From contig JAFLBM010000001.1 of the NCBI GenBank assembly GCA_017303455.1, positions 23,449-87,448 on the forward strand: a DNA stretch of 64,000 bases, read 5' to 3'. The notes below the pieces were generated by a model that saw nothing but the letters and a program-made list of their open reading frames with translations, was not told the DNA's origin and did no database searches. Within the stretch, counting starts at the first letter, position 1, and the number at the start of each line of letters is the position of its first letter. This stretch comes from Chitinophagales bacterium. GTDB taxonomy: Bacteria > Bacteroidota > Bacteroidia > Chitinophagales > Chitinophagaceae. The position numbers and the translations under genes were made by a program. Positions 45,164 to 52,359 of this stretch are shown here, one piece after another.

Positions 45164-46444
45164 TTATAGTTTGATGAACTCCACCCGGCGGTTCAATACT
45201 TTTCCTTCCTTGGTTTTATTATCGGCTACCGGTTGGGTTTCACCTTTTCCTTCCGTTTCGATCCGGGATGCATCAATACTGAATTCATTCACCAGCATCT
45301 CTTTCACGGCGGCAGCTCTCTTTTTCGATAATTCCATATTGGCATTATCGTCGCCGTCACTGCTGGTATGTCCCAGTACTTTTATTTTCACCAAACCGTT
45401 TTCTTTTAATACAGCAGCTATTTCTTTCACCACAGCATATGATTCCGGTTTGATTACGGCACTTTGAAAATCGAAAAGGATACCGGTGGTGGAGAACTTG
45501 CCTTCTTCGATCAGTTTATGCCGGGTATCGGGTTTGCCGGTAGCTACTTTGATATTGCTGATGAAAACTGCGTATTGATTTTCGGGATAATTGGTGCCTC
45601 CTACTTCAAAAAATACCTGGTTCATGATATCGCCAACCGGTATTGCCTTGGGCGCATCAAATACTTTCTCCCCGTTGATCCAGATGCGGCATCTTTCTTT
45701 CTGTACCTGCACCGCCACATGTACCGGGGTGGAATACCATTTCTCCAGCGATTCAAATGCTTTGGCATCGCTTTGGTACCAGGGTCTGCCCTGTTGATAG
45801 GAATGCAGTTTCACTCTTGAAGATTTACCTTCGCCGGGAGCCAGCGTGGCTACAAGAGCCGTATTTTTTTTATACTCTCTCAGGAAATTATTCCCCGTGT
45901 TGGACTCCTCGTTACTGGCGAAGAACCCGAAATAGATCTCGGGGTAACTCCATCCGTTGTTCTTTAGCTGCAGAATAATATCAAACTCCGCTGTAAAATT
46001 CTCACCGTAGTTTTTGGTGCTGCTGCTTAAATAGGTGAATTTCTTATGTAACTGAAGCCAGTTGCCGGGAAATTTATCCAATGTCACCACTTCGCCGGTA
46101 CCGCTGGTATTCCAGCCGGTGGGCAATTCGGCAATGGCTTCGCCTTCAAAGGCATCGTAATAGAGAACAGAATCACCCGGAATAAAATCATATTTGGAAA
46201 AACTTTTTAAGGCAGACTCTTCTATTGGAGCAGCAGCCGGGGCACTTGTCTTTTTCTCTGCCACTGGTTCAGCCGTTTTTTTTCCTTCGATCTGGTCGAG
46301 GGTTTTATCGATCTCTTTGTCAATTTTCTGATCGGCTCTTTGTTTGCTTTTATTCTTGACCTTGTTCAGGATATTGCCAAATTGTGCTTCGGCAGCATAG
46401 GGCAGTACGGCAATCAGTAAAGCGATGAGCAGCTTCTGTTTCAT
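45164..46444 (-). CDS. OmpA-family protein with N-terminal lectin-like domain
   Basis: 426 residues from the ATG at 46444, which gives the signal MKQKLLIALLIAVLPYAAEA. A Lys/Gln-rich helical stretch follows (KVKNKSKQRADQKIDKEIDKTLDQIEGKK). The middle (FEGEAIAELPTGWNTSGTGEV ... FTAEFDIILQLKNNGWSYPEIYFGFF) looks like a LamG/lectin jelly-roll. The C-terminal 110 residues are an OmpA peptidoglycan-binding domain (LVKIKVLGHTSSDGDDNANMELSKKRAAAVKEMLVNEFSID ... GKGETQPVADNKTKEGKVLNRRVEF). It anchors the envelope to peptidoglycan. It opens the operon ending at 42895. Confidence 0.85.
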   Translation of the reverse strand: MKQKLLIALLIAVLPYAAEAQFGNILNKVKNKSKQRADQKIDKEIDKTLDQIEGKKTAEPVAEKKTSAPAAAPIEESALKSFSKYDFIPGDSVLYYDAFEGEAIAELPTGWNTSGTGEVVTLDKFPGNWLQLHKKFTYLSSSTKNYGENFTAEFDIILQLKNNGWSYPEIYFGFFASNEESNTGNNFLREYKKNTALVATLAPGEGKSSRVKLHSYQQGRPWYQSDAKAFESLEKWYSTPVHVAVQVQKERCRIWINGEKVFDAPKAIPVGDIMNQVFFEVGGTNYPENQYAVFISNIKVATGKPDTRHKLIEEGKFSTTGILFDFQSAVIKPESYAVVKEIAAVLKENGLVKIKVLGHTSSDGDDNANMELSKKRAAAVKEMLVNEFSIDASRIETEGKGETQPVADNKTKEGKVLNRRVEFIKL

Positions 46445-46547
46445 GTGTATAAGGTTTAAATGGAGGTCAAAACTATACCGGGGCGTATGCACACAAAAGC
46501 GAAGAATGAGTGAATTGAGGGAAACAAAGACTGAGTTGTTGAAACGA

Positions 46548-46575
46548 AAAATGATTATCGAAAGACAATCATTTT
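46548..46575 (-). other. hairpin in the region downstream of the sulfatase gene
   Basis: AAAATGATT (46548-46556) and AATCATTTT (46567-46575) pair perfectly around a 10-base loop. On the minus strand a T-run follows, so it may end the sulfatase transcript about 150 bases past its stop. The rest of the 280-base gap 46445-46724 shows no gene. Confidence 0.5.
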
Positions 46576-46724
46576 GCTGTGTAGAAGCAGGACGCAGGAA
46601 GCCGAACGTGTACTTTGTCAGGCCTTTTGCGATTTGGCATAAATACTTAAGACGACGACTTTTTGGGAATGGGAGATTTTCAAATCAATTGTACCCGCAG
46701 GAATCCCAACCAGCGAAAAGGCCA

Positions 46725-48182
46725 TTACTTATTTTCCAATTTCATCAGTTGCACATCCCAGCATGCGTTTTTACCTCCACAGTTTTTTGCGGCGAGCAGG
46801 ATGGAATGCAGCCTTTTTTGCACTTCACCAGGAAGCACTGATGCAATGTTTTTCAGTTCATAAGGATCGTTCTGTACATCATAACAACTAATTTCCCCGG
46901 TTTCATATTCTATGTACAACAGGTTGTGAAAACGTAGTGCAGTATAAGAAGGCAGCCTGCCATCTTCTGCCTCTTGCCGGTCGGGGTCGTTGCGGTCATC
47001 GTTTACACGGCGATGCTCGATGATGGCAAAATTGCGCCAATTGATCTTTTCTGTGTTTTGTTCGAGGAGAAGATGTTGTATATCCCGGCCGTCTGGTTGA
47101 ACAGTAAGTTGCGCACCTGCCAATGCCACAAAAGTGGGTGCCAGGTCAATATTGGAGACAATAGCTTGCTGCAGGCTCCCTTTGGCTACGTGGGGCCCGC
47201 AGGCAATAAGGGGTACCCGGATATCAATGTCAAAAGCTGTTTGCTTTCCCTGCAACAGGGAATAATCACCTAAGTGATAGCCATTGTCGGAGCTAAAGAA
47301 AATATAAGTATTACTGCTTGCTCCTGTTTCGTTCAGGGTTTTTCGGATGCTTCCCAGCATTTCATCAATGGACATAATACAACGCAGGCGGTTTCGAAAA
47401 ATGTTGTCTATGCGGTCAATTTGCTGGACACCCAGTGGTCGTATTTTGCGAAGCCAGCCAGGTGCTGTACTATCTGCCTGCTTATTAAAGGCCGGGGTAC
47501 GGGGTGCTTTTTCGGCATTAAAAAGTTGTTGATGCCGGGGTGCCGGTATAAAAGGTCCGTGCGGGGTGAATGTGGCTATTTCAATAAAAAAAGGCTGGTC
47601 TTTCCAGGCTCTTATGAGACTATCGGTACGGGAAGAAAGTACGTCTGTAAGATAATCTCCGGGTGCATGGCCGAAATGCACTACTTGCCCGTTGCTGTTA
47701 ATGTCGTAATCGAAATTGCGATAACCTGCTCCCGCCACAAACCAGTCTGTCCAACCGGGAAGCGGCGGGTGTTTAGTGGGTAAATATCCATTCAACAACT
47801 TACCCATCATGGCTGTTTTGTAGCCCGCCTGCTGAAGTGCTGTACAAAAACTTTCCTGCGCATTACCCTGTTCCATAAAAACTTCATACCCCCCGTTCGG
47901 TTTAGTGTTGGTTTGCACACCGGTGTTGTGCGGCAGCCTGCCTGTAAAGATGGAAGAGCGGGAAGGACAGCAAAGAGAATTGCTGACATAATAATGGCTG
48001 AATGTGACACCCTCCCGTTGCATGGCTTTGAGGTTCGGCATGAATTCAACCAAATTGCCTGCAAAATCATCGGTTAATATAAAGATGATGTTTGGTTTTG
48101 CGGTGTCCTGGTGCTGTGAGTTTCCGGCAAGTGCACTGGCCGGAAAAAGAAGGGTCAGAAAATACCATTTGATACTGCTCAT
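46725..48182 (-). CDS. type I sulfatase (FGly-dependent)
   Basis: 485 residues from the ATG at 48182, giving a signal peptide (MSSIKWYFLTLLFPASALAG). The active-site motif LCCPSRSSIFTGRLPHNTGV, C-x-P-x-R from Cys71, matches the formylglycine consensus, with metal ligands in IIFILTDDFAG and SSDNGYHLGDYS. It is a periplasmic or secreted sulfatase acting on a sulfated sugar or small aryl sulfate. It needs a maturase (anSME or FGE), which is not in the window. It stands alone, and its neighbours give no substrate. The nearest glycan enzyme is the GH20 gene 1.7 kb away, which may hint at sulfated N-acetylhexosamine. Confidence 0.88.
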   Translation of the reverse strand: MSSIKWYFLTLLFPASALAGNSQHQDTAKPNIIFILTDDFAGNLVEFMPNLKAMQREGVTFSHYYVSNSLCCPSRSSIFTGRLPHNTGVQTNTKPNGGYEVFMEQGNAQESFCTALQQAGYKTAMMGKLLNGYLPTKHPPLPGWTDWFVAGAGYRNFDYDINSNGQVVHFGHAPGDYLTDVLSSRTDSLIRAWKDQPFFIEIATFTPHGPFIPAPRHQQLFNAEKAPRTPAFNKQADSTAPGWLRKIRPLGVQQIDRIDNIFRNRLRCIMSIDEMLGSIRKTLNETGASSNTYIFFSSDNGYHLGDYSLLQGKQTAFDIDIRVPLIACGPHVAKGSLQQAIVSNIDLAPTFVALAGAQLTVQPDGRDIQHLLLEQNTEKINWRNFAIIEHRRVNDDRNDPDRQEAEDGRLPSYTALRFHNLLYIEYETGEISCYDVQNDPYELKNIASVLPGEVQKRLHSILLAAKNCGGKNACWDVQLMKLENK

Positions 48183-48261
48183 AATGTACAAGGCCTGTTT
48201 TAGTAAAGGTATATGCCAGGTAAATGTGAAAACATGAGAGATATCACTTATCCGGAAATGG

Positions 48262-48298
48262 TATCAAAACTTTAGGAAACTGCTACTCTATTTACCAT
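48262..48298 (-). pseudogene. degenerate tRNA-Arg fragment (left copy)
   Basis: 48262-48281 matches 48364-48383, the anticodon-arm part of the tRNA-Arg gene, at 19 of 20 bases. Similarity fades after about 35 bases. No full tRNA fold is possible here. Confidence 0.65.
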
Positions 48299-48302
48299 GC
48301 AG

Positions 48303-48338
48303 TAAAAAGCCGCACTCCTATCTTAGAAGTACGGCTTT
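48303..48338 (-). terminator. terminator after tRNA-Arg
   Basis: On the minus strand AAAGCCG... and ...CGGCTTT form a 14-bp stem with two wobble pairs, followed by TTTT. It lies directly beyond the tRNA 3' end. Confidence 0.8.
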
Positions 48339-48339
48339 G

Positions 48340-48411
48340 TAGTCCCGACAGGAATCGAACCTGTATCAAAAGTTTAGGAAACTTCTATTCTATCCATTGA
48401 ACTACGGGACC
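48340..48411 (-). tRNA. tRNA-Arg, anticodon CCT
   Basis: The 72-base cloverleaf folds fully: acceptor GGTCCCG with CGGGACT, D-arm GTTC with GAAT, anticodon arm GAAGT with ACTTT around loop TTCCTAA, T-arm ACAGG with CCTGT around TTCGATT. Anticodon CCT reads AGG. The discriminator base is A, and CCA is not encoded. A terminator follows. Degenerate partial copies lie on both sides. Confidence 0.93.
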
Positions 48412-48427
48412 AATAAAACAAGAGCTC

Positions 48428-48481
48428 TATCAAAAGTTTAGTCTCGCAACAGGCGAGATACAATGCTTGAACTACGGGACC
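48428..48481 (-). pseudogene. degenerate tRNA-Arg copy (right side)
   Basis: Two exact segments shared with the intact tRNA (14 bases at 48428-48441 and 15 bases at 48467-48481, the tRNA 5' end) flank a foreign 25-base piece containing the hairpin TCTCGC-CTGTT-GCGAGA on the minus strand. The anticodon arm is broken, so it is a pseudo-tRNA. Confidence 0.7.
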
Positions 48482-48580
48482 GGCTTTCAACCAGTGCTGA
48501 AAGGACGGCAAAAATAATGGTTTCCGGGCTAAACCGAAACCTGAAATTGGGCTACCTTGAGGGTATATATAATTACCAGC

Positions 48581-49048
48581 ATGAAAAAGAGATGCCTGTT
48601 TTCCGCGTTGTTATTTTTGCTGTTATTCAGCCATTCAACCACATTTTCCCAATCCATGCAACCACCCAAAACTACACTGAACCATATAGCCCTTTACGTG
48701 GTGGACCTGCACAAAAGCACCCGGTTTTACCAGGACATTATCGGGCTGGATACGATCCCGGAGCCTTTTCATGATGGCAAACATACCTGGTTCAGCATCG
48801 GTATAAAAAGTCACCTGCACCTGATCCAGGGGGCAGCGGCCCCGTTGCAGCATCCCAAGAATACCCATCTCTGTTTCAGTGTAGCATCCGTGACTGACTT
48901 TACGAGAGTATTGGGAAAGTACCAGGTCGAATTTGAGAATTGGGCGGGTGAAAAGGGAGCTGTTACCAACCGGGTGGACGGGGTGAAACAGATCTATTTC
49001 AAAGACCCGGACGGCTACTGGATCGAGATCAACGATGCGAAAGAGTAG
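48581..49048 (+). CDS. secreted VOC-family protein
   Basis: 155 residues from the ATG at 48581, giving a signal peptide (MKKRCLFSALLFLLLFSHSTTFSQ). It holds one VOC domain: LNHIALYVVDLHKSTRFYQDIIGLDTIPEPF ... TWFSIGIKSHLHLIQG ... HLCFSVASVTDF ... VKQIYFKDPDGYWIEIND. The metal ligands of glyoxalase I (His, Glu, His, Glu) are largely preserved. An exported VOC protein is uncommon but known in Bacteroidota. The substrate is unknown; a lactoylglutathione-lyase-like role is doubtful outside the cytoplasm. Confidence 0.8.
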   Translation: MKKRCLFSALLFLLLFSHSTTFSQSMQPPKTTLNHIALYVVDLHKSTRFYQDIIGLDTIPEPFHDGKHTWFSIGIKSHLHLIQGAAAPLQHPKNTHLCFSVASVTDFTRVLGKYQVEFENWAGEKGAVTNRVDGVKQIYFKDPDGYWIEINDAKE

Positions 49049-49070
49049 GGTGCGATACCCGGCAAGACCT

Positions 49071-49078
49071 TATCTTTG
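49071..49078 (+). promoter_or_regulatory. -7 box TATCTTTG before the TPR gene
   Basis: Matches TAnnTTTG and lies 21 bases before the ATG at 49100, giving a short leader of about 15 bases. Confidence 0.5.
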
Positions 49079-49099
49079 CCCTCCCTTAAAAGAGTAGCA

Positions 49100-49750
49100 A
49101 TGAAGTTTTATAATGTCCTGATCAAATACCGCCTGTGGATAGGAATTGTGCTGGCAGCCCTGGGTGGGTATGTGAATTATACCGCCAGTTTCTGGCCGGC
49201 TTTTCCTTTGTATTTTATTGGTCTCATCCTGGTCGCAGGCCATTTTTTCTTTGGACCCCTGCGCCTGATCCAGGAATACATGGAAAGCGGTGATATGGAT
49301 GGTGCGGAGAAGGTTCTGGCTTCCATCAAATTTCCCAACCTGCTGTATAAACCGATCCGCTCGGTGTATTATACATTGAAAGGGAATATCGCCATGATGA
49401 AACAGGATTTTGAAGGGGCTGAAAAGAACATGAAAAAAGGACTGGACCTGGGGATGCCCATGAAAGAAGCGGAAGGAGCCAGTATGCTGCAGATGGGAAT
49501 GCTGTCCATGCAAAAAAACGATATGAAGCAGGCGGAAAGTTATATCCGGGCAGCTATCCGCAAAGGATTGCCGGATAAAGAAAATGAAGCCGCCGCCTAT
49601 TTACAGATGTGCAGCATCATGATGAACAAAAGGGAATTCAGGGCGGCGAAAGATTTTTTCCGGAAAGCCAAAGCGTTAAGACCAACCACGCCACAGATCG
49701 TAGACCAGATCAAGCAGATAGAGAAATATATTACCCGGATACCGGGATAG
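49100..49750 (+). CDS. membrane-anchored TPR protein
   Basis: 216 residues from the ATG at 49100. Two hydrophobic segments (about 10-28 and 33-52) put the N-terminus in the membrane. The rest is a helical array of about four TPR-like repeats (AEKVLASIKFPNLLYKPIRSVYYTLKGNIAMMKQDFEGAEKNMKKGLDLG ... EAEGASMLQMGMLSMQKNDMKQAESYIRAAIRKG ... AYLQMCSIMMNKREFRAAKDFFRKAKAL). It is a cytoplasmic-facing scaffold of unknown partner, probably a single-gene unit ended by the terminator at 49803. Confidence 0.75.
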   Translation: MKFYNVLIKYRLWIGIVLAALGGYVNYTASFWPAFPLYFIGLILVAGHFFFGPLRLIQEYMESGDMDGAEKVLASIKFPNLLYKPIRSVYYTLKGNIAMMKQDFEGAEKNMKKGLDLGMPMKEAEGASMLQMGMLSMQKNDMKQAESYIRAAIRKGLPDKENEAAAYLQMCSIMMNKREFRAAKDFFRKAKALRPTTPQIVDQIKQIEKYITRIPG

Positions 49751-49783
49751 TTGGTTAACAGCTAAAATAAAAATAGTTAAGAG

Positions 49784-49803
49784 CCTGCCTGACGGCAGAC
49801 AGG
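49784..49803. repeat. imperfect copy of the CCTGCCTG palindrome
   Basis: Differs at two positions from the perfect palindrome at 29874. It sits between genes, just before a terminator. Confidence 0.65.
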
Positions 49804-49831
49804 GTTGACAAGGTTATTGTCAGCCTTTTTT
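49803..49831 (+). terminator. intrinsic terminator after the TPR gene
   Basis: GGTTGACA and TGTCAGCC pair with one G-U, around AGGTTAT, then a T-run. Confidence 0.85.
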
Positions 49832-49866
49832 ATTTGCTCTTAATTAAACAAGTAAATTGTGCTCAC

Positions 49867-49874
49867 TTAATTTG
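49867..49874 (+). promoter_or_regulatory. -7-like box TTAATTTG just before the GH20 start
   Basis: One base off TAnnTTTG; the ATG at 49879 begins 4 bases later, the same geometry as other candidate leaderless genes here. Confidence 0.45.
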
Positions 49875-49878
49875 CTGT

Positions 49879-51786
49879 ATGAAAAAATCATTATTTGTTG
49901 CCGTCTTGTTAGTTTCTTTTTTTATTACTGATGCCCAGCGGGCTGCTGCCATCTCCGTGATACCCCAACCAGTATCCCTTGTAAAAGGGGCCGGGTATTT
50001 CACCCTGCCTGCCAGCGCAGTGATCATAGCACCAAAGAATGAAGAAGTGAAAAAAATGGCAACAGATCTTGCTGCCAAACTCAGCAAGGGAATTAATAAG
50101 ATAACTGTAAAAGAAGGAGCCGCAGTACAACCCAAATCAATAATACTGTTATTGGTCAATGATAAATCTATCCGTAAAGACGGGTACCGGCTTAAAGTAA
50201 CTACAACGGGTGTCAGCTTATCTGCGAATGAACCCTCTGGTATATTTTATGGTATACAAACATTATTGCAATTATTCCCCGGATTGATAGAAAGTAAAGC
50301 GGATGTTATGATGGATGATAAATGGATATTGCCGGCTGTCACTATCGAAGATCATCCCCGTTTCGGCTGGAGAGGATTGATGCTGGATGTATCCCGTCAT
50401 TTTTTTACAGTGGCACAGGTGAAAGATTATATCGACCAGATGGTGAAATATAAATTCAACCTGCTGCATTTGCATCTCACCGATGACCAGGGCTGGCGGA
50501 TCCAGATAAAGAGTTTACCTAAACTGACGGAAGTGGGGGCATGGCGGGTGGAAAGAACCGGTACTTTCGGAACCTTATCAAAACCTCAGCCCGGCGAAGC
50601 TGCTACTTACGGAGGATTCTATACGCAGGAGGATATTAAAGAAATAGTCAAATATGCGGCCGATCGTTTTGTCAATATCCTGCCGGAAATTGATGTGCCG
50701 GGTCACAGCCTGGCAGCTATTGCTGCTTATCCTGAATTATCCTGCACTCCCGGCGAGTATTATGTAAGTCCCGGTGACCGGTTTATGGTTTGGCCCGGAG
50801 GTGGTCAGCATTTTTATGGCCTAATTGATAACACACTTTGCCCGGCCAATGAAAAAGTGTATGAGTTCATGGAGAAAGTGTTTACCGAAGTGGCGCAACT
50901 GTTTCCATTTGAATACATCCATATGGGTGGTGATGAAACTGCCCGTAACTTCTGGGAAAAGACCGATGCCATTAAAGCCATGATGCAAAAAGAAAACCTG
51001 AAGAACCTGGACGAAGTACAAAGTTATTTTGTGAAACGGATGGAGAAGATCATTAACAGTAAAGGCAAAAAAATGATCGGCTGGGATGAGATATTGGATG
51101 GTGGTTTGGCACCGAATGCCGCCGTGATGAGCTGGAGAGGAATGAAAGGTGGTATTGAAGCCGCCCGGCAGGGACATGAAGTGGTGATGAGCCCCACTGA
51201 TTTTGCTTATATCGATTATATGCAGGGTGATGCTGCGATTGAACCACCGGTGTACGCCACTTTACGGTTGAAGAAAGCCTACCAGTTCGATCCGCTGCCC
51301 GAAGGCATTGATGCTTCATTGGTGAAAGGAGGGCAGGCCAATTTGTGGACGGAACAAGTGTACAATACCCGTCACCTGCAATACATGACCTGGCCCAGAG
51401 GATTTGCTATTGCCGAAGCATTGTGGAGCCCAAAAGAAAAACGTGACTGGAATGATTTTGCCAGGCGAACAGAACAGCATTTTGCAAGATTAAGGGCTGC
51501 GGAGGTAAAATATGCGCCAAGTATCTATGATCCTATTGTTGAAGTCAGTAAAAAAGATACAGCAACGATCATTATTAAGCTAAGTACCGAGATCGAAGGG
51601 CTTTCTATTCATTACAGTTTTGATAATTCTTTTCCAGATCAATATTACCCGAAATATAGTATGCCGCTAACAGTTCCCAAAGATGCTGCAGCTATTAAAA
51701 TGATTACTTACAGGGATAATGAACCAACCGGGCGAATGATGGTAATCCCCATTGCGGAATTAAAAAAGAGGGCAGGAATAAAGTAA
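49879..51786 (+). CDS. beta-N-acetylhexosaminidase, GH20
   Basis: 635 residues from the ATG at 49879, giving a signal peptide (MKKSLFVAVLLVSFFITDAQ). An N-terminal GH20b domain (ISVIPQPVSLVKGAGYFTLPASAVIIAP) precedes the catalytic barrel (PRFGWRGLMLDVSRHFF, FNLLHLHLTDDQGWRIQIK, PEIDVPGHSLAAIAAYPEL). The catalytic Asp352-Glu353 pair lies in YIHMGGDETARNFW, and VMSWRGMKGGIEAA, GGQANLWTEQVY and FAIAEALWSPKEKRDW follow. It releases terminal GlcNAc or GalNAc by substrate-assisted catalysis from chitin, glycoproteins or mucin-like glycans, in the periplasm or outside. It is a lone gene. Confidence 0.93.
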   Translation: MKKSLFVAVLLVSFFITDAQRAAAISVIPQPVSLVKGAGYFTLPASAVIIAPKNEEVKKMATDLAAKLSKGINKITVKEGAAVQPKSIILLLVNDKSIRKDGYRLKVTTTGVSLSANEPSGIFYGIQTLLQLFPGLIESKADVMMDDKWILPAVTIEDHPRFGWRGLMLDVSRHFFTVAQVKDYIDQMVKYKFNLLHLHLTDDQGWRIQIKSLPKLTEVGAWRVERTGTFGTLSKPQPGEAATYGGFYTQEDIKEIVKYAADRFVNILPEIDVPGHSLAAIAAYPELSCTPGEYYVSPGDRFMVWPGGGQHFYGLIDNTLCPANEKVYEFMEKVFTEVAQLFPFEYIHMGGDETARNFWEKTDAIKAMMQKENLKNLDEVQSYFVKRMEKIINSKGKKMIGWDEILDGGLAPNAAVMSWRGMKGGIEAARQGHEVVMSPTDFAYIDYMQGDAAIEPPVYATLRLKKAYQFDPLPEGIDASLVKGGQANLWTEQVYNTRHLQYMTWPRGFAIAEALWSPKEKRDWNDFARRTEQHFARLRAAEVKYAPSIYDPIVEVSKKDTATIIIKLSTEIEGLSIHYSFDNSFPDQYYPKYSMPLTVPKDAAAIKMITYRDNEPTGRMMVIPIAELKKRAGIK

Positions 51787-51823
51787 AGGGGAATAGAGCA
51801 TTAAAGGCTGGCCCGTTTCTGTT

Positions 51824-52303
51824 TTACTGCTTGTCAGCTGGCCATTTCCCAAACAACTCTTCTACTTTCTTATAGCGGAAGTCGAAAATATCACGCAGTT
51901 GTTTTTTGACAAATAAACTATTGGCAATATCACCCAGCAACCACAACGGATTTTTATAATGGATAATATCCGTCATTTCCACACCGCCTTCAATGGCTTT
52001 GAAATGATGCTGGTGATGCCAGAGGCTGTAGGGGCCGAATCGTTGTTCATCAATAAAATACGCTTTGTCTTTTACCTGGGTGATCTCGGTCATCCAGTAC
52101 AAGGGGATGCCCAGCACCGGTTTCACTTTGTATTCAATGAGCTGCCCGGCATACATTTTCTCCCCGTGATGTTTCGAAATGACCGTGAAGCCCATTTTTG
52201 CCGGGGTAATGGCCTGTAAATTTGCAGGGCTGGAGAAGAAGTCCCAGGCTTTGTCAAGCGACACCGGTATTTTTTGAACAGTTTTGATGGAGTAAACAGC
52301 CAT
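51824..52303 (-). CDS. SRPBCC-family protein
   Basis: 159 residues. It begins YSIKTVQKIPVSLDKAWDFFSSPANLQAITPAKMGFTVI, the usual opening of SRPBCC ligand-binding proteins annotated as cell-division-inhibitor-like or polyketide-cyclase-like, and continues YAGQLIEYKVKPVLGIPLYWMTEITQVK ... FGPYSLWHHQHHFKAIEGGVEMTDIIHYKNP. Such small cytoplasmic proteins hold a hydrophobic ligand. No enzyme residues can be named. It is divergent from the helicase gene, with about 56 bases between. Confidence 0.8.
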   Translation of the reverse strand: MAVYSIKTVQKIPVSLDKAWDFFSSPANLQAITPAKMGFTVISKHHGEKMYAGQLIEYKVKPVLGIPLYWMTEITQVKDKAYFIDEQRFGPYSLWHHQHHFKAIEGGVEMTDIIHYKNPLWLLGDIANSLFVKKQLRDIFDFRYKKVEELFGKWPADKQ

Positions 52304-52359
52304 GGGTAATTTGAATTAACTTGTTCTATAACTGGTAACGGGTAAAAAGGTTTAAATAA

